From NCBI GenBank assembly GCA_946803715.1, contig CAMPET010000103.1, forward strand, positions 130,453 through 184,440: a stretch of DNA of 53,988 nt, written 5' to 3'. The notes beneath the pieces were generated by a model, which had not been told where the DNA came from, did not search any database, and was given only the letters and a program-made list of their open reading frames with translations. Made by a program: the position numbers and the translations under genes. The DNA comes from Beroe ovata (taxonomy: Eukaryota > Ctenophora > Nuda > Beroida > Beroidae). The number at the start of each line of letters is the position of its first letter. Positions within the stretch are counted from its first letter, which is position 1. Shown here one piece after another: positions 24,441 through 36,022 of this stretch.

Positions 24441-24877
24441 CTCATGTGCTAGGGAACTTGCAGAAACTGCAAAGGAGACACGTACAGAAAAGGGCACACG
24501 TACAAAATCATCTTAATCGACGTAAGCTTCTAATATGTTCATTGAGCTCATGAGAAACATTAAAAATTCATCAGCAATTGAGTTTCAAATCCGCGACAAG
24601 AGAATACTCCAAGATTCACGATTAGAAAAAATACTTAATCGATGAAATATAGTCAGTTATTTTCAACATAGAAATCTGCAAAATGACCTAAACTAATCGC
24701 GCTTTTGTATATAACGTAGATGTCGGTACACCAACCGATGTCATGTGACTAGATTAATGGATGTCATGTGATTATAAAGAAAACAGGTGTGTTAACATCA
24801 CACTACGATGTCAGATCGTTAGCGCAGACGATGAAAGACTTTATGAAGGAGTACGTTGTTTACGAGGATACATATAG
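24441..24877 (+). CDS. Possible last two exons of an unknown gene
   Basis: A segment at 24441-24521 has a strong acceptor (pyrimidine tract then CTAG) and a GTAAGC donor, and one frame stays open (reading HVLGNLQKLQRRHVQKRAHV and on). It can join in phase to 24828-24877, which ends in TAG. The peptide is basic and unlike any family I know, and no upstream exon was found. It could equally be an untranslated or spurious exon. Confidence 0.25.
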
Positions 24878-26557
24878 CGGTGGGAAACACACTACACAGT
24901 GATCATCTCTCTTTACAGAAAGAAGAAGTTACTTCCTTCCCACAATTGAACTCTCTCAACGAATCATATCAAGAAGAAAAACAGTCGAGTTTATAATCAC
25001 AGACCCATCAAGTAGGATGCAGATTCGATGTGCTATCCGAATTTCAAATTATAAACCCATCCGGCGTCCGTCGTTTATAGAAAAACTAATTACAGATTGC
25101 GTCCACGACTTGAGTCGTACACGGGTTAAATTCAATTGTGGATTGTTTGTTTTGATAAGAGCTATACTATGTACACTGAGACCGCGTATCTGAGGAAAAT
25201 TGCATTAGAGAAAAGCTCCCTCTGCGTGTATGTGTGTACAACTGTGGTTCGCGGTCACTGACTTTTATATGAACTTTTCAAGTATGGATATCATGGACGA
25301 TAGTCTTGGTTATCGGTGAATCACGATTCACGACGTAATTATCACGTTCCAGTGAGTGGCATGACAGAGCTATTACCGTGATTCTGCATGTTAGGGAGCT
25401 TATATCGATAATTCATAATGATATCTGATTAGAAAAGGGGCTCACATAGAATTCACACATAAGTCTAAAGAAAGAAGATAGTGGTTATTACACTGACTAA
25501 TAATAGGTCAGTGTAACTCACACTTATTGTTGTTTCCTATATGCTTGGAAACAAAGGGAATATGAACAACAAACGCATCGTGTTGATTGTAATAAAGGGG
25601 TATGGAAGCGGAAAATTAGTTCATTTATTCATAACATCATCAATGAATTCGGTGAGCAAGAGAATTGAAACACGCACCTTAACGTAAAATGAAAATCAAA
25701 TTCATTGCTATATACATTGTTAAGTCAACAAATTAAGGGGAAGCGTAGATGTTTAGCGACGTAATGTGTGATAGGAAGTTGAATATTCTTAAGAATTGGG
25801 ATACGAAGATTAAGAAAATGCTAAAAATGATGGCTGAAAATGCTTACTTTTACGGTTAAAAAGAATAAGTTAAAATTCGACGTGAAGTTAAAAACCAAGC
25901 CATGTGATATGAATTATCTCGTATCTGAAATGATCTTTATCAAGAAAGATTGAGTGACCAGCATTTTGAATGTATCTCTGAACAGTCCTGTGAAAATTCA
26001 AAATTCCTGACATATTTGCATATTTCGAAATTGCCACTCTTGTACCAAAATGCGCGTTACGCGCGCGTATCATAACAAACACAAATTGCTGAAACTCAAC
26101 TTTCATTGCGCGTCGCACCATTATTGCTAGTTAAAAAGATGCATAACGGCATATAACGGCGGCAGATTTAAAAACCAAAATCTGAAATCCTATCCTACAA
26201 AATGTCCAAGAGCATAACCACTGTTCACAGTTACACTTGTACCGATAATCGGATCATCTGAGCAGTGGCAGCTTGCAAAAATCATCACGTGACACCACAG
26301 TTTCTCCGATCAAGTGACAGTTGAATCTGGTGTTGACTCCAACGAACTTTTCCTAAGTTTCATGGAGCGTATGCTTTCATAAGGGGTGGATCATCGACTT
26401 TAGAAACTTCTGAAATGAGCAAGATAATATCAAAAAGGTGGATCAACCTCGGAAAACTATGTCAAGTGAATAGAAGATGTAGTTCACCCAGGAGCATTGA
26501 TGGAAATGTCGACTTTGAGTGTTGTTCTTCTGTGAACAAATATGGAAAGTTAAATAT
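24878..26557. other. Non-coding stretch, no supported gene
   Basis: AT-rich DNA without recognisable exons. It includes the 3' flank of SASS6, whose transcript ends here on the minus strand. Confidence 0.55.
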
Positions 26558-29500
26558 CTAACGTTTTAGAGAAGAGGCTGATTTGCTCTGGCAGCTGTTT
26601 GCGGTCATGTTTTGCTTCTGCTGCAGAATCTTTCTATTCCTGCCGATAGTGATCACCTGAAAATAATGTAATTACGTCAATCTGACATCGTACAGCACTT
26701 CCTTGACACCACTTCACTATGTTAGAAGTTCTTGAGACCAGTGCGGCAAACTTTCTTGACACCACTTTTACTTGACACCAACCTGACTGTTTGGAGTTTC
26801 TGACACCGCTGATTTGAGGGTGTCATCAACCATATTGTTCCCCGAGGTCTTTAAGTAACACTCGTCCAACAAACTGTCATCCTTCTTCGAATTATCAAAA
26901 CTTGACAAATGATGGTAATCTTCACTCTTTGCGCTTTCTGGAGAAAAAATAAGGTTTATCTGCGATAGAAATGACGGAAAAACCATCAAAACTACAGTAA
27001 ACATTTTTGGGATTTTTACAAGTAAATGTGAAGCGCTTACTCGAGGTATTCTGGAATAAGGTCCCATTTAGAGTCGGTGTAGATGAGACTTTACCATACC
27101 TGAGATAACGTAACTGATAACCACAGGAACAAATTGTAGACTGAATGCTTGAAACAAAGAGACAATTTCAATTTGGAAAACTTGTCGAAATCAAAGTTTT
27201 AACATCGCTAAATCACACCACTGACCACATTGACACCACTTCTTCAATCATGACACCACTGACCACATTGACACCACTGACCACATTGACACCACATTCC
27301 CTCACCTCTCCTGATCAAGCATCCTCATCCTCTCATCCTGTCCACCAAGTCGGGGAATGTCAGCTGTCCTGGTCATGGGCTCAGCTCGCGGGATAAGGGA
27401 AGGTAGGGACCGTGGACCCAGACTGACTTTGTCGTTTATTTGTTTGTTAAGCCAAGCTATCACGTTTTCGTTGCTCTTCAGTGTCTTCTGATACTGAGGG
27501 GAGATATCTAATGTCAGAGTTGATCAAACATGGAGATGTTAGTCTCTAGGTCTCAATCTGTGACGGGTGCTAACCGTCATGGTTTGGTTGAAATGGTTAG
27601 AGAGAATTGGGGTGTCTAAGAAGCAAGAACGATATTACTTTCGTCGGTAATCGGGTGTCAATGAAACGGTGTCAAGATAGGGCTAAAGACAAGTAATCTT
27701 CGCCTCATACCTCCTCGATATTTTGTTCCATTTCCAGTTTACATGCTTCCAACTTCTCCATCACATTCTGCCTGTCCGTAACCTCCGTTTCCAGGGATGA
27801 GATTCTCTCCTTCTGAGACTTTGTTTCGGATTCCTTGTCTTGCAAAGCCTGGTGACACGTGTTGTCAGTTGTCTCAGAAGTACCTAGTTTCGTAGTCAGG
27901 AGTTTCAGTATTCATGTACCTATCGAGTTTGACGGCGACTCAAGGTCAAATTATGCCCACCTTTTCCTGCTGAACGATCTGCATCTGCTTGATCTTCAAC
28001 TTGCTTCTGTAGTTTTTCAACTCACTCTGCATTTTCGATATGATCTCGTTACCCTTTACCACCTGAAATCGAGAATGATCACGCGAAAAGAAACAGTTTG
28101 ATACCATCCCTGCTTAAACTGTGAACAGTCAGCGGAATTTTTGCTCATTTCAGACATTCAGAACTATTTAAGGAGAAAATGGGCAGCAATCCCCCAACTT
28201 TTTTCCCGCTCACGCCAACTCACCTCTTCGCTCACACTCCTTACTGTATTCTCCAACTTGACACACTGATAATGCTGTGAATCAACTTGATCCTCCAGCT
28301 TCGCTTTCTGATCCTCGAGTTTCGTTTTCTGCTCCCTCAGACCCAGAATTGTCTGGTCGTTGTCCTTCAATTCCTGTCTGCAGACTGCAAGTTGGGTTTT
28401 GATGGAGTGCATCTCTGTCTGAAATAAGTTTTCATCTATGAATCCAAAATTTCCGTGAGTTATCCACTGCTCCGCCCCCCTTTTTCCCCGTTATGGTCAA
28501 GTATGGTGAACAATGTAGTCCGATCCTCTTACCACATCTTTCTGTTTGTCCTTGTCGACTTCACTCCTCTCGAGTTTTAGTCGCTTGATTTCAGCTTTGT
28601 CAGATGCTCTTTCTTCCTCATATATCTTCACCTGAAGCGGCTGGAGTTATGGCTCAGCTGAATTGATTTATCCACAAGTTACACGTCAAGACCGAAGTCA
28701 AAGCCGAAGCATTGTACATCTTGTTATCTACCTTGGCAATTAGTTCCCTATTCTGTAACTCAAATCTACACTTCTCGTCGAACAGCTTCTTCGACTTTCC
28801 CTCCAATTCCTTTATCCTCATATCCAGCTGAGCTTCTGTTGCACGGGCTCGTTCCTGAAGCAGTAAACAATCTCACCATATCATCTCCCCATTTAAATTA
28901 AATATAGATACAACTTATCACAGTCCACAGAGAAACAACCTATACCTGCAATTCATCTTGAAACTGCTTGGATGCGTCTCTTTCCTTCTGTACTTGCTCC
29001 TTCATCAACGCAGCTTGTTCCCCCATCTCCAATTCCTTAGTACGTTCACTGCCTTAAATATCAAGATGATGTTACAGAGGGAATCATCATGCAAAGACAT
29101 CATCATAGAATGACACTGTCATGATGGAAACATGCCTTGTATTTGGGACTTGAGTTGGATGAGATTCTCTTCCAAACCAGCAATTCTTTCTGATGAGGTC
29201 TTCACTTCTGATTCTGCTTTTTCTTGTAAGTTTTTGTATCGGGTTTGAAGATCTCTCAAGCAATCTGAAACAGTTGTGATTCATTCATAGAATTTTGTGT
29301 ATTAGTCTACATGCAGCCATAAAGGGGAAGCATAGAATATGGAATAGCTACCTGCAAGGTATGTTTTGATGACAGAATCTGTAGCACATGACATATTGAG
29401 GGACAGGTGAACGAGATGCTTGAATGGGTTGACTTCTACAACCTGCAAGAAGAACTGCTTTAGAGGGTATGGCTCTTTGAAAATGATGAAGAGTGTCAAC

Positions 29501-29829
29501 CACCATTGACGGTCATTACTTGTAAAGTAGCTGAGGAGTGTTGAGTAAGGAGATGTAACTCAAACTTTTCTTCACCACTCTCACAAGCTTTTAACCTCTC
29601 AATAAACATTGAAGGGAAAGAAGGGAAATCGATGAGCAACCCTGAGGAAAATGCCATGAAATCTCTATGTTATCTTGAAATATGACAACAAGTGGCAAAG
29701 GCAAAAGTTATGGAAGCAAACCTTGTTGGGATTTTAAGTTATGGTAGTCATCTTCATTGAGCTTGAGAGAATAAAGCATGAATGCATTTTCTGGATTGGT
29801 CACTCTGATGTTGAGGTCTTTCCTTTGGC
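26558..29829 (-). CDS. SASS6: Spindle assembly abnormal protein 6 (SAS-6), N-terminus missing
   Basis: Fourteen minus-strand exons join in phase: about 29829-29722, 29641-29520, 29442-29352, 29264-29132, 29048-28946, 28854-28732, 28631-28533, 28418-28224, 28062-27961, 27848-27711, 27493-27306, 27099-27041, 26937-26783 and 26656-26558 (stop TAG). About 570 residues are visible; human SAS-6 has 657. SAS-6 dimers form the nine-fold cartwheel that templates centrioles. The first two exons cover the end of the globular head (RKDLNIRVTNPENAFMLYSL, GLLIDFPSFP), followed by the hallmark NPFKHLVHLSL. A long Lys/Glu/Gln coiled coil comes next, then the conserved EIISKMQSELKNYRSKLKIK block and a tail with ENVIAWLNKQINDK. 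The rest is Ser-rich and disordered. The donor of exon 29264-29132 is weak (GTTTCC) but phase-correct. The first ~60 residues were not found; the exon that would precede lies in the duplicated, gapped region to the right. Confidence 0.93.
27215..27297. repeat. TTGACACCACTGACCACA minisatellite in SASS6 intron
   Basis: About four imperfect copies of an 18-base unit (attgacaccactgaccac) lie in the intron between exons 27493-27306 and 27099-27041. The core ttgacacca also recurs at about 2750-2820, 18380-18430 and 26700-26782. Confidence 0.7.
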
Positions 29830-30438
29830 CTTGAAGAATACATTGTTGATTAGATACTTAGTAGAGGAGTCAGGACTTCGACATCTTATTATTCACTAAT
29901 ATTGATATTTGATGGTTATGCAGTAGTGAATTCACCTGAGCTGGTCGTGTTGTATGATATACAAATGGCTAGATGTTGGCGACATTTGTTACAAGAAGGT
30001 TCCTCAATCCATGTAGGTATAACCTTTTCAAATATCACATCCATCTACAACCCAATGCTATGAGATAATAGAATAATAGAATAGAATGATTTTGACAGAG
30101 GATCAACTCAAATATTCAGTTGCATTCTCGAAAAATTTCTATCATTGTTAAGTAACCTTTTTTCAAGGTACCCATATAAAGAACTTCCTAATTAATCAGA
30201 CAGTCCTGTGAATTAAAAATATACAAACCAACGTAAAACGATTATATCAACTTAAAAACAGTGTAATAATTTAAACTATGGTCAAATAAAATACAGCTTT
30301 AAATAAAACATAAAGATTCAAAAAATTGTTTGGTTAATTCAAATTTATACCTTTCTTCTTCGCTATGAAAGGGTTTTCTAGAAGATACTTATTAAACTTT
30401 TCCTTNAGTTCCGCGCAGGCCAAAACTGGCCTATAGTG

Positions 30439-30769
30439 CGGAGACGCGCAGCGCGCGCGGAGTATTTGGGTCACGCAGCGCGGGAACATTATTGTCAGAT
30501 TTTATCTGACCTCAGTTTCTCGCGCGCGCCTTCATCGAAGGCCGAAACGGCCTTCGATGAAGGCGCGCGTGCGCGAGAAACAGGTCAGGTAACATCTGAC
30601 AAACAAATTATTAATTAAAATGAGGGGCGCGCACCGTGTAATTTGCAACTAATCTACATTGAGCAACAATCACTGATCACGTTCGTGTCGATATAAAAAA
30701 TGCCAAATTTTTACATTGCTGTTCCCGCGCTGCGTGACCCAAATACTCCGCGCGCGCTGCGCGTCTCCG
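30439..30769. mobile_element. Nested GC-rich foldback element
   Basis: Outer arms of 49 bases (30439-30487 and 30721-30769) are perfect inverted repeats carrying cgcgcgcggagtatttgggt. Inside lies a second foldback of about 107 bases (30494-30600) with ends gtcaga / tctgac and a perfect 22-bp core stem (30523-30544 with 30548-30569) around AAA. The interior has no transposase. Such arms within arms are typical of foldback or MITE-type elements, one inserted into another. Local GC is far above the AT-rich surroundings. Confidence 0.75.
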
Positions 30770-31209
30770 TCTTTCTACGACTTTTCAGTTCACTGAGTAG
30801 AACAGGGGCGCGCAACGTGTGCACATACATTGCATTGCAAGGCATAGCACGCTTAAGCTGATTTAGACATTTTACACAGTAAGAAAAAGTCAATTGAGTT
30901 AAACCCACACACTTTCATCACAAATCTACTGACAGTTTATAATATCTACTGACATTATAGTAGCAATTATGCCAGGCAGCAGTTATGCCAAAGCATGTGG
31001 GCTTCCCTTGTACTTGAGGGCATGTTCTTACAGAGTGATGAGAGCCTGAGGAACCAGAGCATCTTCCTGGGTGACCAGTGCAACTACTGGTGATATTCTG
31101 AGCTGACGTTGCTCAGTGTGCCTTGTCTCCACCGACCAACTACACCCTGGAGCTTCCATCAAACTGCAGGACAAGTCAAGCTTGCCTGCTGATTTAGTCA
31201 TTGATTAGA

Positions 31210-31450
31210 GAGCATCATCTCCCTTCCCTGAGAAGCTGTTTGTCAGGTGACTTATAAATCTAACCTAACATCTGAGAACAAATTCTTACATACCTTGAAA
31301 ATTTTGTTTTGCTTGAATATTTCATCAGAGAGTAGATTCGAATTTAACTCAACTTCCTGATGTGCAAGCCCAAAAATACCTATGGATTTGAATTAGAGTC
31401 ACATATTAGTCTAGGAACAGGTATTTCTAGTGTGCCCCCTTGAAACAGAA
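31210..31450. repeat. Diverged fragment of the 543-bp repeat
   Basis: The order of landmarks follows the 543-bp unit: ccctgagaagctg, gtcaggtgactt, ctgatgtgcaagccc, cctatggatttgaatt, aggaacaggtatttctag. A second copy lies at about 34378-34600 in the duplicated segment. Confidence 0.65.
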
Positions 31451-33219
31451 AGAATTTAAAATAGCAATATCTGGTGATAGAAGGTTGATCCTCAAAATAT
31501 GGCAATGAATCTAGTTTGCTATCCAGTATTCAATTTGTTGCATTGTCTTGGTGAAACTTTTGATAACTAGCCAATTAATTGTCCTCTTTTCAGTTTATGT
31601 GTCGGGATTGGATTGTCCTGAGTCAGGACTCTTGACTTTCATTTCATTTTCACTGGTCCCAGGATTCTCAACACCTTACTGAGAAGAATTGAGTGGAAGT
31701 CGAATCACTGTTTTCAACTTTTTATGATTGAGGTATGTTCATTTCTTATGAAATCATCGCGATGAATCCAGTTTATAACTTTTGTTATATTGAATTGAAA
31801 AGATGACATAAGGTAGGTTTATGTTATGGAATAGCTGACCCAACAAGTGCCGTTTGATTTTAGTTTGAATATTATTCTTCACGATAACAGTACGGAATTC
31901 CCAACTTCTTGACTCTGTCTGTTATGCAATGGAGTTCAACTTGTCCTAGGGGCCTAGCTCACACACATGTCATTATAGCCCAATACGTATTGTTTCTGTA
32001 ACGTATGCATAACTCAATTAATGTCAGATCAGATGAATATTATTCAACCCCGTTTGGCGTTTCAGATTTCACTTCCTTGTTTTTCATTTGTGTTTTGTTA
32101 ACATATGCACTGGAGCAGTGTATTACGAGTGTTATACCTAAGTCAACAATGAGCACTGCTAACAGCTGTTGCATGACCTTTAATCCAGTCCTTCATGTTC
32201 CGGAGGATTTGAAGATCTTGATACCTCTATTTTCCGAACTATGATCTATCATAGTGTACACAATTTGAGGGTTGTGACAAAGATGGGAGGCAGGAGACAA
32301 TTGGTTGGCGGAGATTTGGTCGGGAAACTTCATATACTTAAATATGAGACACCGAATATGAGACACCAAACGTTCACCCCTAATTTCAGACTGCCTCATT
32401 CACGCCTAGTCACATTCTCACTGTCGCAGCCATAACACACTGTTAAACACTCACTCGCACCCCTCCACCTTCGTACCCTTGATCAAAACAAACCCTCTAA
32501 CTCAATCCCACACCGGACTTACACGCATCACTGATACTCTAANCACTCTGATGTTGAGGTCTTTCCTTTGGCCTTGGAGAATACATTGTTGATTAGATAC
32601 TTACACTATTGATATATGATGGTGATGATGTATTGATATATGATGGTTATGCAGTAGTGAATTCACCTGAACTGGTTGTGTTGTATGATATACAAATGGC
32701 TAGATGTTGGCGACATTTGTTGCAAGAAGGCTCCTCAATCCATGTAGGTATAACCTTTTCAAATATGACATCCATCTACAACCCAAAGCTATGAAATAAA
32801 ATGATAAAGCCATATTTATTGACTCATGATTGGTATATTTATTGAGAATTTGTAAGGCACAATTCATTGAATCAACATCCCTGCATGTATGTTATACAGA
32901 AAGGGGAAACCTACACTATATTACAGTCCTATATGCAGTCCATGAGACAAAGTCAATGAAATCAAAATAAATAATAATTAAATAAATTATTCCACAGGAT
33001 CATATACCAGATTTTATCTGCTCCTTTTTGTGAGCTCGACAGTGGACAGATAACTCTTATATACAAATTAAACCTGCCCTATAATTCAAATTTCTAGATT
33101 AACTTGCCGATGCACTGATGATGAATAAAAATTTTTCATCGTTAATTCTGTCTTCTTTTAAAAAAGAATAAACAGAGGTCAGATAAAATTTGACAACATT
33201 ACCATGCCATTGATTATTG

Positions 33220-33283
33220 CCGGATGTTATCTGTCCACTGTTTCTTGCGCGCGCCGCGTAGGAAACAGTGGACAGATATCCGG
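33220..33283. mobile_element. Small GC-rich foldback element
   Basis: Arms atctgtccactgtttc (33229-33244) and its exact complement (33262-33277) surround ttgcgcgcgccgcgtag; outer ccggat / atccgg add to the stem. The tttc-GCGC-gaaa design links it to the elements at 30494 and 33578. It has no counterpart that I noticed at the same place in the first duplicate copy. Confidence 0.65.
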
Positions 33284-33577
33284 CAAATTGATTATTTCTT
33301 TCACTGCGCCGCGCGTTGCAAAGAATTACAATTCTACAATCGAATTGCCGGCTGTAATTTGCCCACTATTTCATGCGCGTGCAAGAAACTGTAGGCATAT
33401 AATATTTGGCATTGTTTCCGCGCTATCGTGACCCAAATACTCTACTTCATGCGTCGTGGGCGCTGCGCGGCGCAACGGTGCGGCAAGTTTGCAAATCTTG
33501 CAAATATAATATTTTGCATTTTGCAAATAATTTAAAGCAAGTTAAAATGAGGGATGCGCAACGAGTATCAACTATTT

Positions 33578-33683
33578 GTCAGATTTTATCTGACCTCAGT
33601 TTCTCGCGCGCGGCGCGCGCGCCTTCATCGAAGGCCTTCATGAAGGCGCGCTCGCGCGAGAAACAGGTCAGGTAACATCTGAC
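33578..33683. mobile_element. GC-rich foldback element, allelic to 30494-30600
   Basis: Ends gtcagattttatctgacctcag and aacatctgac match the element at 30494-30600, but the loop region differs: the stem tip is shortened and extra CGCG is present in the left arm. Confidence 0.7.
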
Positions 33684-36022
33684 AATCAACTATCAGTGAC
33701 TACAAATTTCGTCCGCACAATTGGTTATTGAATTTGAATCAGTGTACTGTCTATGAAGTTTTGCTGTTGCGGTTTTATAATAACACATACTTATGAATGG
33801 GCAATGATCATATCTGCACAAAATTTATTTCTTTTGTATCCAGTTCTGATGTTATCAAAATATTTATTAATTTTAGTTTATCTCTAGAAGTGCTACATAT
33901 AGAAATGCTGCAGCAGAACATGTGCCTAATATTTTGTTAATCTTAGTAGAGAGCCTTGGTTGCATTAACTAGCCAGGTCAGGGAGCATGCTTCAGCTCAT
34001 TGTAGACATTTTAGACAGTAAGAAAAAGACAATTGAATCAAAACCACACACTTCCATCACAAATCTATTGACAGTTTATAGTATCTACTGCGATTATAGC
34101 AATTATGCCAGGCAGCAGTTTTGCCAGAGCATGGAGGCTTCCCCTGTACTTGAGGCTGAGGGCATGCTCTTCTAGAGTGATCAGAGCCTGAGGAACCAGA
34201 GCCTCTTCCTGGATGACCAGAGCAACTGCTGGTGATATCCTGAGCTGACGTTGGTCAGTGTGCCTTGTCTCCACCAACCAACAACACCCTGAAGCTTCCA
34301 ACAAACTGCAGGACAAGTCAAGCTTGCCTGCTGATTTAGTCAGTGCTTAGAGAGCAGCAGAGCTGCTCATCATCTCCCTTCCCTGAGAAGCTGTTTGTCA
34401 GGTTGCTTAAAAATCTAACTTAACATCTGAGAACAAATTCTTACTTATCTTGAAAATTTTGTTTTGCTTGAATATTTCATCTGAGAACAGATTCGAATTT
34501 AACTCAATTTCCTGATGTACAAGCCCAAAAATGCCTATGGATTTGAATTCAATGTCATAAATTAGGCCAGGAACAGGTATTTCTAGTATGCCCCCTTAAA
34601 ACAGAGAGGATGCCAATTTATGAAAGCGATACCTGGTGATAGAATGTTTATCCTCAAAATATGGCAATGAATCTAGTTTGCTACACAGTATTCAGTTTGT
34701 TGTATTGGCACGGTGAAATTTTTGATATCTGGCTAATAAATTGTTCTCTTTTCAGTTTTTGTGTCCCGATTGGGTTGTCCTGACTACCATTTGGTTTTCA
34801 CTGGTCCCAGGATTCTTCAACACCTCACCGAGAAGAATTGAGTGGAAGTCAAATCACTGTTTTCAACCTATTATGATTGAGGTATGTTCATTTCTTATGT
34901 CAATATCCTATATAGGTACATTTTCTATAAAACTTTACAGTCGTCACAATGAATTCAGTTTATATCGAATTGTAAAGGTGACATAAGGTAGGTTATGGAA
35001 CTGCTGACCCAACGAAGGCCGTTTGATTTTGGTTTGAATATTATCCTCCACCGTAACAGTACGGAATACCCAACTTCTTGACTCTGTGCCGGATAGAGCA
35101 ACTTTGGTTGAGATTCCGGAAACCGGTTTAGATCTCGATCAGACGACAGACATGGCAGCTCTGATTAGCTATCAGCTATCACGTGACAGCTACCCCATGA
35201 CTGCGTCACTCGGTTACCACAAGTGCAGACACTTCGGTGCCGTACCATAATTCGCATTCAAATCGTGCCTCATCACTCATCAGTTTGCATCAATTTTGAA
35301 CTGAAGTGTCAAATCTGTTATACAGTGGAGTTCAACTTGTCCTATACTGGTCCCTCGATAGGGCCTTGCTCACACACACACACACACGTCATTATAGTCT
35401 AATACGCATATTTTCTGTAACGTATACATAACTGAATTTATGTCAAATCAGACGCATATTATTCAACCCCCTTCAGATTTCACTTCCTTGTTTTTCATTT
35501 GTGTTTTGTTAACATATACACTGCCCTGGAGCATTTTATTACGAGTATTGTACCTAAGTCAACAATGAGTTCTGCTAACGGCTGTTGCATGACCTTATAT
35601 CCACTATCCAGTCCTTCATGTTTTTGAAGGATTTGAAGATTCTTGATACCTCTCTTTTCCGAATCCAGAATATACTAAATCCTTCATATACTAAATATGA
35701 GACACTGAATATAAGACACGAAACGTTCACCCCTAATTTCAGACTGTCTCATTCACGCCCACTCTCTCCCTCACAGAGTCACTCTCGCAGCCATAACACA
35801 CTGTTAAACACTCGCACCCCTCCACCTTCGTACCCTTGATCAAAACAATCCCTCTAACTCACTCCCACACCGGACTTACACGCATCACTGATACTCTAAT
35901 GTCAGCAATAGTCTCGAGTTTATCCTGATCTAGATAGGACAACTTTCTTTGTATCTTGGATCAGTCTTGTGTTTTCTGAGTTTCAATGATCAGGGCTCTA
36001 TTTCAGCACGATAACTTCTGCT

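Larger units (their letters stand above)
29806..32542. repeat. First copy of a ~2.7-3.3 kb direct duplication
   Basis: This segment is repeated at 32544-35900. Matching landmarks are cactctgatgttgagg (29806 and 32544), the CGCG foldback (30494 and 33578), the SASS6-adjacent gttatgcagtag segment, and the shared end cgcatcactgatactctaa (before 32543 and before 35900). The copies differ by many substitutions and indels. Copy two starts inside SASS6 exon 29829-29722 and truncates it, so only copy one belongs to the intact gene. Confidence 0.8.
32544..35900. repeat. Second copy of the direct duplication (likely other haplotype)
   Basis: It begins immediately after the N at 32543 with sequence matching 29806 onward and runs past the point where the first copy ends. 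It carries only the first part of SASS6 exon 29829-29722 and no continuation of that gene, as expected for a contig end. Foldbacks at 33220-33283 and 33578-33683, and a 543-type fragment at about 34378-34600, lie within it. Confidence 0.8.

Noticed and set aside
34065-34316. Minus ORF of 83 aa that is partly shared with 31050-31200
   Set aside because: It stays open in part of the first duplicate copy, but it is cut there by a stop and has no family signature or splice partners.
34753-34878. Exon-like segment with CAG acceptor and GTATGT donor, also present near 31593-31732
   Set aside because: The frame open in this copy is closed in the other, and no adjoining exon fits, so coding is not supported.
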